Notes: a model not told the origin generated them from the sequence alone. A stretch of 64,000 bases of DNA from Sporomusaceae bacterium UBA7701 (GCA_002482545.1 DLGF01000015.1:62001-126000); one strand, 5' to 3'. Shown: positions 32,532-41,598, numbered from the stretch's first letter. Made by a program: numbers and translations.

Positions 32532-33515
32532 ATGGCTGAGGTCATCGTACTTAACGACCAGGATGTCGAGAAACTGGTTTCCTTCGAAGAAAACCTCAAA
32601 CTGGTGGAGCAGGCCTTTGCCGATTTTAGTCGGGGGAAGAGCCATGTTTTTCCGGTTATCCGGGAAAAAATCGCCAAACAGCAGGGCATCTTCGGCGTCA
32701 AGTCGGGTTATTTGGAGACCCAGAATGTGCTGGGCTTTAAAGCGGGCGGTTTTTGGTCCGGCAATAAAGACAGGGGCCTGGCCAGCCATCAGTCGGTTAT
32801 GGTGCTGTTTGATTCTTCTACCGGCGAGCCCAGCGCCTTTGTGGCGGCTAACTATGTGACGCAAATCCGTACCGCCGCCGTCGGGGCCATCGGCTGCAAA
32901 TACCTGGCCCGGCCCGCCAGCCGGGTGCTGGCGGTGATCGGGGCGGGCCAACAAGGCAGGAATCAGCTGGCGGCCACGCTGAAGGTCATGCCTTCCTTCC
33001 AGGAAGTGCGCATCTATGACCAGGATCGGGCGATGGCCACCGCCCTGGCGAAAGATGTGGCCCGCTACATCCCGAAGGTCGTGACGGAAAAAGAGCCCCG
33101 TCCGGCCTGTGCGGAAGCGGACGTCATCGTAACCGCGGCATCCAGTTATCAGGCGATTGTCCTGGCGGAATGGATCAGGCCGGGCACCCATATCAATGCC
33201 GTCGGCACCGACACCCGGGGAAAACAGGAGCTTGATCCGGAGATTTTCCGCCGGGCGAAACTCGTTGTGGACAACATCAGCCAGTGCCTTTATCTGGGTG
33301 AGAGCCAGCACGCTTACGACGCCGGAATCATCACCCGGGAATCGATCTATGCCGAAATCGGCGAGATTATCAGCGGAATGAAGCCGGGACGCACGACCCC
33401 CGACGAAATAACGCTATTGGATACAACCGGTGTCGCGATCCAAGACCTGGCTACCGCCGGCTATGCGGTGGACCAGGCGCGGAAAAAAGGGTTGGGCACG
33501 CGGGTTTGGCTGTAG
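32532..33515 (+). CDS. Ornithine cyclodeaminase / mu-crystallin family dehydrogenase
   Basis: 327 residues from ATG 32532, behind ATAGGAGGCGAAAAC. NAD(P)-dependent; members include ornithine cyclodeaminase and archaeal-type alanine dehydrogenase. Visible blocks are FGVKSGYLETQNVLGFKAGG with the catalytic-type lysine region, YVTQIRTAAVGAIGCKYLA, the nucleotide-binding AVIGAGQQGRNQL, and VTAASSYQAIV. The substrate-determining residues cannot be assigned by eye; alanine dehydrogenase or an amino-acid/imine reductase are options. Single-gene unit with its own terminator. Confidence 0.92.
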   Translation: MAEVIVLNDQDVEKLVSFEENLKLVEQAFADFSRGKSHVFPVIREKIAKQQGIFGVKSGYLETQNVLGFKAGGFWSGNKDRGLASHQSVMVLFDSSTGEPSAFVAANYVTQIRTAAVGAIGCKYLARPASRVLAVIGAGQQGRNQLAATLKVMPSFQEVRIYDQDRAMATALAKDVARYIPKVVTEKEPRPACAEADVIVTAASSYQAIVLAEWIRPGTHINAVGTDTRGKQELDPEIFRRAKLVVDNISQCLYLGESQHAYDAGIITRESIYAEIGEIISGMKPGRTTPDEITLLDTTGVAIQDLATAGYAVDQARKKGLGTRVWL

Positions 33516-33526
33516 CGGGCAGGGCG

Positions 33527-33550
33527 AAAAGCGGCGAAAACCGCTTTTTT
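33527..33550 (+). terminator. Terminator after the ornithine-cyclodeaminase-family gene
   Basis: AAAAGCGG pairs with CCGCTTTT around a 6-nt loop, then more T residues. Confidence 0.85.
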
Positions 33551-33728
33551 GCTTTGACGGGGGAGGGCCGCTTGCCTTTTTTCATGGTTTTCTCTGAAAA
33601 TGGAAGCTGCTTGCGGGGAATCAATTCCGGGTGGTTGGGTCCACACTAAGGAAAGCATTTCATCGGGCTTCCGGAAGCGGTACATGGACCGGCTTTGGGA
33701 AGAACAGACGAAGTTTCTGGAGGATTTC

Positions 33729-34925
33729 ATGCGCAACGCAACGCCTTATTTTGGCTTGTTTATATTCGGTCTGATCTTTTTTCTCGCCTGGCTGAACGGT
33801 TATCTCCTGGCCAGGTGGTTTCCGGTCTACCGTTCGCGACGGGGGCGCTACGGCTACTGGCTGGCTACGATAATATCCAGCCTGATTGTGGGCTATCTTT
33901 GGGTGGTTCGCCCTCCCGCCGCCGCCGATTATTATGCTTTCCGGGCCATGGCCCTCGCCGCTTTTGTGTGGATTGTCGGTCAACTGGTGCTGCTGTTTTT
34001 GCTGCCCTTCATCGGTCTCTTGCAACGACTGACGTCAGGCGGCCGGGGAGAAAGGGCCGAAACTGCCGGCGGGGAGCCCATCTCCCGCCGCAGCTTTATT
34101 CAGGGGGCGGTGGCGGCCACTCCAGTCCTGGCCTTTGGCTTGTCGGCCCAAGGCGTATTTGAGGCTGAAGCAGGGATGGTGGTTCAACGCTATGATTTGC
34201 CGTTCCCGCAATTGCCCTCCGGGCTGTCGGGGTTTAAAATTGTCCAGATCAGTGACGCGCATCTGGGCCCCTATTTCTCGCTGGAAAAGCTGGAAGACGC
34301 TCTGGAAAAGGCGCGAAAGGAAAAGCCGGACTTATTGGCCGTTACCGGTGATTTCGTGGACGACCTTTCTTTACTCGGCCCGGCCTTTGACCGCCTGGGG
34401 GAGCTAAGCCGGGAGATACCCTGCGGGACTTATTTTTGCTGGGGCAATCACGAGTATTTCCGCAATATCGATCAAGTCCGTGCGGCGCTTGACAGCAGTC
34501 CCGTCCGGCTTTTGGAAAACAGCAACGCCTTGATTGACGCCGGCGAGCGACCCTTTTATCTTATGGGTGTCGACTACCCCTGGGCCAAAGACCCCCAGGA
34601 ACGCCAAGCCATCTGCCGGCAGTTTTTTAACGCGGCGAAGCAGGGAATTCCGGACGGCGCTTTTACCGTACTGCTGGCTCATCACCCTGATTTTATCACC
34701 GAAGGCTTCGACGCCGGGATTCCCTTGACGTTGACCGGACATACCCACGGCGGGCAGGTGGCCCTGTTTGGCAAGACATTGCTGCCGATTTCTTACCGGT
34801 ATATGCGGGGCATGTATCATAGCGGCGGATGCCGGGGCTATGTCAGTACCGGAACGGGACACTGGTTTCCTTTCCGGTTCGGCTGTCCGGCGGAAATCGG
34901 CGTTTTCCGGCTTGTCAAGAACTAA
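33729..34925 (+). CDS. Membrane metallophosphoesterase, YkuE-like, with internal Tat-like motif
   Basis: 398 residues from ATG 33729, 5 nt after GGAGGA; ATG 33684 is an alternative that adds a short amphipathic stretch. Three membrane segments fill residues 5-110. A twin-arginine-like motif SRRSFIQGAVAATP then precedes a hydrophobic stretch. The C-terminal calcineurin-type domain carries ISDAHLGPYF, TGDFVDD, CWGNHEYF, LAHHPDF and LTGHTHGGQ, all metal ligands present. B. subtilis YkuE, a related phosphoesterase, is a Tat substrate. Here the Tat-like motif sits after three helices rather than at the N-terminus. The substrate is unknown; lipid phosphates are handled by relatives. Confidence 0.9.
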   Translation: MRNATPYFGLFIFGLIFFLAWLNGYLLARWFPVYRSRRGRYGYWLATIISSLIVGYLWVVRPPAAADYYAFRAMALAAFVWIVGQLVLLFLLPFIGLLQRLTSGGRGERAETAGGEPISRRSFIQGAVAATPVLAFGLSAQGVFEAEAGMVVQRYDLPFPQLPSGLSGFKIVQISDAHLGPYFSLEKLEDALEKARKEKPDLLAVTGDFVDDLSLLGPAFDRLGELSREIPCGTYFCWGNHEYFRNIDQVRAALDSSPVRLLENSNALIDAGERPFYLMGVDYPWAKDPQERQAICRQFFNAAKQGIPDGAFTVLLAHHPDFITEGFDAGIPLTLTGHTHGGQVALFGKTLLPISYRYMRGMYHSGGCRGYVSTGTGHWFPFRFGCPAEIGVFRLVKN

Positions 34926-35082
34926 ATACTGGTATGCGTAAATAGACCTGCCGGAGTATAAAGAATGTCGGGAGTACGGAAAATAGATATAGGGGGTGAC
35001 GTGATAAAAGTAGGGGACGTATGGCCGAAGATCTTGAGCGCACCACGCTAACGCAAGCAGCAATAGTAAGGAGCCTAATCAA

Positions 35083-35493
35083 GTGCTGAACTACCAGGCA
35101 ACGGCGTTTGAAGAGTTGGTCAAGCCCTTGTCAGAGGGCAAAGTGTTGCTTTTATTGGAGGTTACCGATCCTGCCCAATGTGATCAAATCGACTATTACC
35201 AGGCTATCCTGAAAGGCATCGGGGCGAGCGACGGTTCGAGCCTTATGGAAAATCTGCTGATCCGGGGATTCCTTAAGCTTGAAACCGACCTTTCCGACGA
35301 GAATAAAGGGATGGCGGAAGAAATCGTGGATTACTTTCGCCAGAAAATGTTTAAAGAGGTCATCCGGGCCTACTTGTTCGTCGATTCCCAGTTGGCGGAG
35401 CATTCCTGCGACGGCGCGGTTTCCGCCTATGACGTGATGGCGGAAATCGGCTGCCCCGTTCAGTCGATAACTCGGTTGGAAATATCCTGCTAG
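35083..35493 (+). CDS. Hypothetical protein, 136 aa
   Basis: Soluble acidic protein with mixed helix and strand character and no signal peptide or recognised domain. It begins MLNYQATAFEELVKPL and contains KVLLLLEVTDPAQCDQIDYY and VIRAYLFVDSQLAEHS; three cysteines are scattered. Start GTG 35083 is 8 nt after TAAGGAGCC. Single-gene unit between the phosphoesterase and a strong terminator. Confidence 0.72.
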   Translation: MLNYQATAFEELVKPLSEGKVLLLLEVTDPAQCDQIDYYQAILKGIGASDGSSLMENLLIRGFLKLETDLSDENKGMAEEIVDYFRQKMFKEVIRAYLFVDSQLAEHSCDGAVSAYDVMAEIGCPVQSITRLEISC

Positions 35494-35501
35494 AGATGGA
35501 A

Positions 35502-35535
35502 AAGAGGCTGCCCCAAGTAAGGGCGGCCTCTTTTT
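35502..35535 (+). terminator. Terminator after the 136-aa protein gene
   Basis: AAGAGGC-GCCC pairs with GGGC-GCCTCTT through one T-G pair around a 7-nt loop, then T5. Confidence 0.85.
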
Positions 35536-35589
35536 ATCTTGGAAGTACAAGGCCCGGGGAGGCGCAGCGCCGGCACAACACGACTGCGG

Positions 35590-35736
35590 CTAAGAGGCGT
35601 CGTCCCGCTGATAGCCGAACTCGTATTGCCGGGCCAGTTCGTCGACCAGGAGCTGTTTATCCCGTTCATTGTATATATGGCTGACGGCGGTGGCAATCGC
35701 GGCACCCAGCAGTACTCCGATTAACAGTCGCATCAT
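35590..35736 (-). CDS. Small single-span membrane protein, 48 aa
   Basis: Not part of any longer frame. ATG 35736 is preceded by AAAGGAGGAATATCC, one of the strongest ribosome-binding sites in the window. The peptide starts MMRLLIGVLLGAAIATAVSHIY, a membrane helix, followed by a charged tail (NERDKQLLVDELARQYEFG and a short DD-containing end). No family is recognised; it resembles short anchor or YtxH-like proteins in layout only. The gene is divergent from the activase gene. Confidence 0.68.
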   Translation of the reverse strand: MMRLLIGVLLGAAIATAVSHIYNERDKQLLVDELARQYEFGYQRDDAS

Positions 35737-35938
35737 GGATATTCCTCCTTTAATGGACTTGATAGACCTATTATGCTTATCTGTACCGGCATTATGTGCG
35801 CGACCGGGCTGGGGATAGCTGGGATGGAAAGGCTAAGGTCACGGGCCGGAAAAAGCCCCTTTTGGTTCTCGGCCGATAAGAGGCCCGCGGATGGGGCATA
35901 CTCTAGTCAAGGCAATTTCAGTGGAGGTGCTTAGGCCA

Positions 35939-36904
35939 TTGAAGGTATGTTTAGGTATTGACGTCGGTTCGGTGAGCACGAATATTGCGGTGGTGGATGA
36001 GGGCGGGCAGGTTCTGGATACCGTTTATCTCCGGACGAACGGCCAACCCATTGAAGCGATCCAAGAGGCGCTGGCGATGCTGGAGGGCCGGACCGGGATC
36101 CTGACCGTCGCCGGAGTCGGAACGACCGGAAGCGGGCGCCAGCTCGCGGCGGTGGTGGCCGGAGCCGATGCGGTAAAGAATGAAATAACCGCCCATGCGG
36201 TGGCGGCCATGCATATCGTTCCCGAGGTGCGAACCATCCTGGAAATCGGGGGGCAGGACTCGAAAATCATCATCATCCGGGACGGCGTGGTGACCGATTT
36301 TGCCATGAACACCGTCTGCGCGGCAGGCACCGGGTCGTTTCTCGACCAGCAGGCCGCCAGGCTGAACATCGCGATCGCTGATTTCGGCCCCAGGGCCCTG
36401 GAAGCGACTTCGCCGGTGCGGGTCGCCGGCCGCTGCGCGGTATTTGCCGAATCGGACATGATCCACAAGCAACAGTCCGGTCATGCCATTCCGGATATCT
36501 TGAGCGGGCTGTGCCAGGCTCTGGTTCGCAACTATCTCAATAATGTAGGGAAGGGCAAGCGGATCGAGGGGCCGGTGGTGTTTCAGGGGGGCGTCGCCGC
36601 CAACAGCGGAATGCGGCAAGCTTTTGAAGCAGCCCTGGGGCTGCCGCTGCTGGTGCCGGAACATTACAGCGTAATGGGCGCCATCGGGGCGGCCCTGCTG
36701 GCCGGGGAACAGGTCGGCAGGGGCCAAGAAACCAAGTTCCGGGGCTTCGGTCTGGTGCATAACCGCTACCACACCGCCAGTTTTGAGTGCGACGGCTGCC
36801 CCAATATCTGCGAGGTAGTCGAAATCAAACGCGAGGAGGAACTGCTCGCCAGGTGGGGGGATCGCTGCGGGCGGTGGAGTAATGGAGTGGGGAAGGGAAA
36901 ATAG
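35939..36904 (+). CDS. CoA-substrate-specific enzyme activase (BadF/BadG/BcrA/BcrD ATPase family)
   Basis: 321 residues from TTG 35939, 9 nt after GGAGGTG. An ASKHA-fold ATPase homodimer with a bridging [4Fe-4S] cluster that fires single electrons into a dehydratase or reductase partner. Motifs are CLGIDVGSVSTN (phosphate 1), VGTTGSGRQLA, EIGGQDSKIIII, NTVCAAGTGSFLDQQA and GRCAVFAESDMIHKQQ (the two cluster cysteines), then FQGGVAANSGM and GAIGAALLA. A C-terminal CDGCPNIC tail is an extra cysteine motif. It faces, tail to tail, the dehydratase-like subunit genes 36961-38959, its likely partners. Confidence 0.94.
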   Translation: MKVCLGIDVGSVSTNIAVVDEGGQVLDTVYLRTNGQPIEAIQEALAMLEGRTGILTVAGVGTTGSGRQLAAVVAGADAVKNEITAHAVAAMHIVPEVRTILEIGGQDSKIIIIRDGVVTDFAMNTVCAAGTGSFLDQQAARLNIAIADFGPRALEATSPVRVAGRCAVFAESDMIHKQQSGHAIPDILSGLCQALVRNYLNNVGKGKRIEGPVVFQGGVAANSGMRQAFEAALGLPLLVPEHYSVMGAIGAALLAGEQVGRGQETKFRGFGLVHNRYHTASFECDGCPNICEVVEIKREEELLARWGDRCGRWSNGVGKGK

Positions 36905-36960
36905 GCATCCCGGAAGCCTCAGGCCGGTAGAGGAGTTCTTTCTCGCCAGTCTGAGCTTAT

Positions 36961-38043
36961 TTACTCTGAGGTGAGCGATTGCTTCCTTTTGAGGCAGTCG
37001 GCGAAGGCTTCGAGGCGGGTGAACAGTCCGGTGTCGCTGGCGTGTTCGTCGACACTCAGGGTCAGGAGCGGGAGCTTATAGTCCTCGCACAGATTTTTCA
37101 GAGCGTATTGGGCGACCACTTCAGGCATACAGCCGAAGGGAAACAAGTGGATGACGCCCGCAAAGCCCCGGCTCGCGCACCAGGCGGTGGTGCCCACGGA
37201 TTTCAGGCCGTCGCCGCCCACATGATAATTGAGATAGGGACGGGCTTCCCGCAGATACTCCTTTTCCTCATTATAAATCCCGAGGGTCTGCAACAGAACT
37301 TTTGCATAAGCCCAGTTGCCGGTGTAAACAAATTTTTTGACTTCAAGGCCCTGCTTGATCAGTTCGTTTTCCAACCAGCGGTTGGCGTAGGGCTCCAGGA
37401 GGACGTAAAACTCGCCCACGAAGGCTACTTTGGGCGGAGCCGCCGCCGGCTGTTCGTAGGACCTCATGACGTCGATCACCGTGTCCCGGGTGTCGATGAC
37501 CTCGCCGAAGGTTTCGCAATTCGCGATTTCGCCGGCCCCGTATTCGCAAATATCAAGGGTCTTTTGCGGCACCGCGGCGCGGGCGCCGTAAAAGCTTTTG
37601 GCTTCGTTGATGGCGTCCAGCGCCCGCAGCTTATGGACGGTCAGGGCGATGTTTCTGCCGATGGCCAGCTGGCCCGCCTTGGGGGCGAATTTTCCCAAGA
37701 GGCGCTGCAAGTCGCGCAAGAGATGTTCGGTATCAAGGGTAAAAAATTGGATGTCCCGGTTTTTGCCGAGAACGGTTTTTTGAACCGCCCCGTAAAAGCC
37801 GAACCGGCATTTTCCGGCCCCGCACAGGGTGACCAGGGTATCGGCGCCCGCCTCGAGACTTTCAAGGAAGTTTCCCATGGTGATTTTGTAGGGCAGGCAG
37901 ACTCCTTCCGGCGAGTGCTGCGTCCCGAGTTCCAGCGTCTTCCTGGTTATCGGCGGGGGCTCAATAACCTCAATATTCAAGTTCTCCATCATATAGCGGA
38001 TGGGGGCGCTGAGATAGCCCATATGCGGGTAAGTTACTTTCAA
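36961..38043 (-). CDS. 2-hydroxyacyl-CoA dehydratase-like protein, subunit B, copy 2
   Basis: 360 residues from TTG 38043, 7 nt after GGAGGC. It starts MKVTYPHMGYLSAPIRYMM. Likely cluster ligands are EGVCLPYKITMGNF, TLCGAGKCRFGFY and LFPFGCMPEV. A GEFYVLLEPYANRWLENEL block and C-terminal SVDEHASDTGLFTRLEAF match copy 1 (14111-15187). The gene overlaps its upstream partner by 74 nt, a tight coupling. It may receive electrons from the facing activase; the substrate is unknown. Confidence 0.9.
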   Translation of the reverse strand: MKVTYPHMGYLSAPIRYMMENLNIEVIEPPPITRKTLELGTQHSPEGVCLPYKITMGNFLESLEAGADTLVTLCGAGKCRFGFYGAVQKTVLGKNRDIQFFTLDTEHLLRDLQRLLGKFAPKAGQLAIGRNIALTVHKLRALDAINEAKSFYGARAAVPQKTLDICEYGAGEIANCETFGEVIDTRDTVIDVMRSYEQPAAAPPKVAFVGEFYVLLEPYANRWLENELIKQGLEVKKFVYTGNWAYAKVLLQTLGIYNEEKEYLREARPYLNYHVGGDGLKSVGTTAWCASRGFAGVIHLFPFGCMPEVVAQYALKNLCEDYKLPLLTLSVDEHASDTGLFTRLEAFADCLKRKQSLTSE

Positions 38044-38959
38044 GTTTCCGCCTCCATTTCACAAGGTCCCAAAATGCTTCAACCCGGGTGATTATCCCGG
38101 TCCGTCCGGTATGTTCGTCCAGGTTGAGGACGATATAGGGCTTGCCGCAGGAACCGAGGATCTGCTGTTCGATGTATTCCAAGGAAAGCGAGTCAAGTCC
38201 GCAGCCGAAGCTGGAGACCAGGATGAGGCCGGCGATGGCGGGATGATGGGCGAAATAACGCGCCGAACCGGCCAGTTTTGCGGCCATCTGCCAGTAGATA
38301 TCGGGCGCGAAATGCCCGGCCTCCTGATAGAGCCGCCGGCGGGGAACCTCGTCGTCGGTGACCGGAGTGACGGAATTGGCTTTCAGGACGGCGAAGATAT
38401 CGCCGCAGAGAAAGCGGTCTTTGAGGAGATAGCTGTGGCCGATGACCGCTATCCGGGGCGTAAAAGCATTACCGGAGGGGACCTCGCGGTCGCGGGCCTG
38501 CGCCCAGGCGGTGTAGGCCGACCGGTAACTCCTCCAGCCGGACCAGGGCGTCTTGCCGGCCGACCTGGCGGCGGCCGCTGCCGCCTTTAGAATCTCGGAC
38601 CTGGCGCCGGTCTGGATGACGGGGGATATGAGCTTGGACTCGGGTAAATGAAACGTGTTCCGGACAATGTCGGGGAGACCGGCGAATTTGGCGCAAAAAT
38701 GAAACCCCTGGTGGTGCTGGACAATGCGAGGCACGAATAACCGATCACAGCGGCCGAGGAGCGACTCCGCATGGCCAAGATATAGTTTTAGCGGAAGGCA
38801 GGACTCATCCACCGCCAGGGTCGTCCCGCGATCCAAAAGGCGCTTGTTGGTTTCTTCGGAAACGATAACCGGAACAGCCAGATGGCTGAAAAAGGAGTGC
38901 CAGAGTTCGCCGAAATCGTGGTAAAGCAGGGCTCTTGGGATACCGACAGTGATTGGCAT
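37970..38959 (-). CDS. 2-hydroxyacyl-CoA dehydratase-like / activase-related protein (DUF2229 type), subunit A, copy 2
   Basis: 329 residues starting MPITVGIPRALLYHDFG. Cysteine blocks are ESCLPLKLYLGHA, HFCAKFAGLPD and SSFGCGLDSL, as in copy 1. NLDEHTGRTGIITRVEAF is the shared C-terminal signature. Some 30 extra residues at the C-terminus (SNLPAYGLSQRPHPLYDG) are encoded in the overlap with subunit B and are absent from copy 1. Start ATG follows GGAGAACTTC. First gene of the minus-strand pair. Confidence 0.88.
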   Translation of the reverse strand: MPITVGIPRALLYHDFGELWHSFFSHLAVPVIVSEETNKRLLDRGTTLAVDESCLPLKLYLGHAESLLGRCDRLFVPRIVQHHQGFHFCAKFAGLPDIVRNTFHLPESKLISPVIQTGARSEILKAAAAAARSAGKTPWSGWRSYRSAYTAWAQARDREVPSGNAFTPRIAVIGHSYLLKDRFLCGDIFAVLKANSVTPVTDDEVPRRRLYQEAGHFAPDIYWQMAAKLAGSARYFAHHPAIAGLILVSSFGCGLDSLSLEYIEQQILGSCGKPYIVLNLDEHTGRTGIITRVEAFWDLVKWRRKLESNLPAYGLSQRPHPLYDGELEY

Positions 38960-39167
38960 GAAGTTCTCCTTTGCCGATGGATTGTTCCTGAATCATCCCC
39001 CATTAGCTAGTATTGTGGCTGGGCTTTGTTTTATAGCTGGAAGTATAAGGCGCTGCCGGACGATCCGGGAAAGGGCTTTTTGCATAATCCCGCAGGAATT
39101 GGTCAATAGTAAAAGCTGTGACGCATATACATTACCAGGTATCCTTTTGAATAAGGGGTGTCGAGTC

Positions 39168-39464
39168 ATGAAACAGCTGTTCAAACAAAGAATGACCAGG
39201 ATGGGTTCGCTCATCAGCCTGATCACCGTTACGGCGCTGCTGGCTTTATTTTCTCTGGCCCTGCCGGAATTTCTGGCGTCCTTCTATGGCCGGGTATTCG
39301 CCGTAGTATGGGCATCCATGGCGATTTTGACGTTTATCGCTCATGCCCGGCGGATGTCGGAGGGACACCGCCGTTATATTCCGTATTTCTCTTCCCGAAT
39401 TGTGGACGACCGCACCGCGAAAAAGCGGGAGGAACGGCGTGCCGTCAAGCTGATGCGCGGTTGA
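39168..39464 (+). CDS. Small two-span membrane protein, 98 aa
   Basis: From ATG 39168 after AAGGGGTGTCGAGTC. Two hydrophobic segments (SLISLITVTALLALFSLALP and VFAVVWASMAILTFIAHA) are joined by a short loop, with a basic C-terminal tail rich in R, K and E. No family is recognised. It has its own terminator and is divergent from the dehydratase-like pair. Confidence 0.72.
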   Translation: MKQLFKQRMTRMGSLISLITVTALLALFSLALPEFLASFYGRVFAVVWASMAILTFIAHARRMSEGHRRYIPYFSSRIVDDRTAKKREERRAVKLMRG

Positions 39465-39476
39465 CGAGGGCGGAAT

Positions 39477-39513
39477 AAAAACGAGACATGCGGCAAGCAT
39501 GTCTCGTTTTTTT
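39477..39513. terminator. Bidirectional terminator between the small membrane protein and the histidine kinase
   Basis: A 15-bp perfect stem (39477-39491 with 39497-39511), 5-nt loop, flanked by A and T runs. Confidence 0.93.
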
Positions 39514-39551
39514 GCTGTTCGGCCGGTTGCAAGGCGCGCGGTCATCCGCCG

Positions 39552-41297
39552 TTAAGCCTTGGCGGGCTCGGTGAGCGGAAACCGGATATAGAACGTGGTG
39601 CCCTTGCTTCCTGTATCAACGCTTATTTCCGCTCCATGGCGCTTGGCGATGCTGTAGCAGATCGAGAGTCCCAGGCCGGTGCCGGTTTCTTTGGTGGTGA
39701 TGAAAGGTGTGCCCAGGTTTCTCATAACCTCTTCGGGAATGCCGGGACCATTGTCTTCGATGGCCAGGACTACGGCTTTTTCCGCCAGGTAGGTCAGGAC
39801 TTTCACCTTCCGCGCGGCTTCGAGGCCGTTCCGCACGAGATTGAGGATGAGCTGCCTTATTTCGTTCACATCGGACAGTATGGGGGGAAGATTGGGGTAA
39901 AGGTGAAGCTGGAAGGTTTTTCCGTTGGCCGCCGCATCCGCTTCCAGCAGCGGGGCCAGGGTACGGATGACCTTGTTCAAGTCCAGGGGATTCAAGGTGA
40001 GTTCTTTGTGTTTGGCCAGCGACAGAAATTCGGTAATAATCTGATTGGCCCGGTCCAGCTCTTCGATCATGAGTTCGAACCGAGACTGATATTCGGTCAG
40101 GGAGGCGTTGAGGGAAAGGCGCTGCAGATATCCCCGCACCGTAGTCATGGGATTGCGGATTTCATGGGACACTCCGGCGGCAAGCTGGGAAACGAGCTTC
40201 AGCTGCTCCAGGCGCGCTAATTCCTCCAGCGTCTTTTTGTCCTGGGTGATATCGGTAAAGAATAGGGCGGCGCCGTTCGCCAGGGGATGGGCGCTGAAGG
40301 AAAACCAGGCCTGGAAATAAGACGACTGGAATTCGAATTTCCGCGGCGCTTTCTCCTGCGCGATGCGCCCCAGCTCGTTGGAGAACTGGTTGCTTTGCGC
40401 TTCCGGGAAGACGGCGTTTAGAGGCCGGCCGGGGTAATCTTCAGGACACTGCCAGCGCATCCGGGCGTATTCGTTCACGTACACCAGCCGGTTGGCCCCG
40501 TCCAGTACGATGAATCCGTTGGTGATTTGTTCGAGGATGCGTTTGATATCGTTCAATTGGCTCTGACTGCGGCTGATTTTCGCAAGAAGGGCGTTGATTT
40601 CCGGGAAAGCATGGCTTTGGGGAGGAGGATTATCCTGGGGGATGGCGGCGGAAAACTGCGTCAGTTCGTTCCTGAACTTTTTCACGGAATACCAGATGAA
40701 GGCGGCAGCCAGCAGCCAGGCGCCGGTGATTTTCCCAAGGCGGTACATCAGGTCCTGCCGATAGGCCGTCTCGATGTCTTCGATTTTGGAATTGGCAAAG
40801 GCGTGGCCGATGATTTGTCCGGCCTGATAGATCGGGTAGTGAACGGCCAGAACGGGTTTTCCGTCCCAGAGAGCCGATTTTTCCCCTCTGGTCACGGCGT
40901 ATTTTCCTGTTTCATAAACCGCGGCAATATTAGGATCGTCGACCTTTTCCAGCAAGGCGGGACTGAAGGCCGGTCCCACCGCCACGTTCCGGTCCAGTTT
41001 TCTTGAATAATAGCCTATGCCGGTGTCGGGGTATTTTTCGCACAGCGCCAGCACGATCGGCTGGAGGTCTTCGCCCGGCAGTTCGGGCGCCCCCGCTCCA
41101 GCCGGCCTTTCCACTTGGCCCAGGGAAGCCGGCAGTCGTTCGCGCAGCTCAATTGCGACTTCCAGAAGATATTGCTCCCGTTTCAGGTACTGCAGGTTTC
41201 TTTCATAAGCGGCTTCATTATAGGCGGTCGTTACCATAAAGACGGTCAGAAGGGCGAAGATAGCGAAAAAAAGTTTGCCTAGCCTGGTATGCAGCAA
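39552..41297 (-). CDS. Membrane PAS-domain sensor histidine kinase (sporulation-kinase-like), orphan
   Basis: About 581 residues. TTG 41297 follows GAGGTGACCATA at good spacing; GTG 41306 lacks such a site. TM1 (10-28), an extracytoplasmic sensor region (about 30-185) and TM2 (about 190-206) precede a PAS domain (about 255-360, ITNGFIVLDGANRLVYVNEYA). HisKA follows with the phospho-accepting VSHEIRNPMTTVRGYLQRL, then HATPase with NLVRNGLEAA, IEDNGPGIPEEV and TGTGLGLSICYSIAKRHG. The H-box resembles sporulation kinases that feed Spo0F/Spo0A. No response regulator adjoins. Confidence 0.93.
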   Translation of the reverse strand: MLHTRLGKLFFAIFALLTVFMVTTAYNEAAYERNLQYLKREQYLLEVAIELRERLPASLGQVERPAGAGAPELPGEDLQPIVLALCEKYPDTGIGYYSRKLDRNVAVGPAFSPALLEKVDDPNIAAVYETGKYAVTRGEKSALWDGKPVLAVHYPIYQAGQIIGHAFANSKIEDIETAYRQDLMYRLGKITGAWLLAAAFIWYSVKKFRNELTQFSAAIPQDNPPPQSHAFPEINALLAKISRSQSQLNDIKRILEQITNGFIVLDGANRLVYVNEYARMRWQCPEDYPGRPLNAVFPEAQSNQFSNELGRIAQEKAPRKFEFQSSYFQAWFSFSAHPLANGAALFFTDITQDKKTLEELARLEQLKLVSQLAAGVSHEIRNPMTTVRGYLQRLSLNASLTEYQSRFELMIEELDRANQIITEFLSLAKHKELTLNPLDLNKVIRTLAPLLEADAAANGKTFQLHLYPNLPPILSDVNEIRQLILNLVRNGLEAARKVKVLTYLAEKAVVLAIEDNGPGIPEEVMRNLGTPFITTKETGTGLGLSICYSIAKRHGAEISVDTGSKGTTFYIRFPLTEPAKA

Positions 41298-41598
41298 TAT
41301 GGTCACCTCATGAAAGCGGAAAAGTAATAAAAAAGCAATCCTTTACAACGTTATACAAATCCTGGCGAAATCCTGTTTTATGTAAGCTTAATTTGTCGAC
41401 AGAGTTTGGCAGTGTTCTGGTTTGACTGACGACGAGTGACGAATTATATAAAAAAATAACAAGAACGTAGGATTGCGTGCGGCCATAGGAGAATTAACTA
41501 TTTAGCAGGCCCGTAAAGTTTACGGGCTGACGCCGGGGACCGGCGCATTCAAGTTCGGACCGGGCCGGCGATTGATACAACACCGGGGGAGAAATAGC
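41298..41598. other. Divergent control region between the histidine kinase and dnaE
   Basis: About 300 nt, AT-rich in the middle. It holds the dnaE promoter, a hairpin at 41509-41527 (GCCCGTA with TACGGGC) in the dnaE leader, and a TTGTCGACA palindrome near 41395. No gene is seen. Confidence 0.6.
41422..41450 (+). promoter_or_regulatory. Sigma-A-type promoter of dnaE
   Basis: TTGACT (41422-41427), 17-nt spacer, TATATA (41445-41450). The start codon of dnaE lies about 150 nt downstream, leaving a leader with a GCCCGTA/TACGGGC hairpin. Confidence 0.75.
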
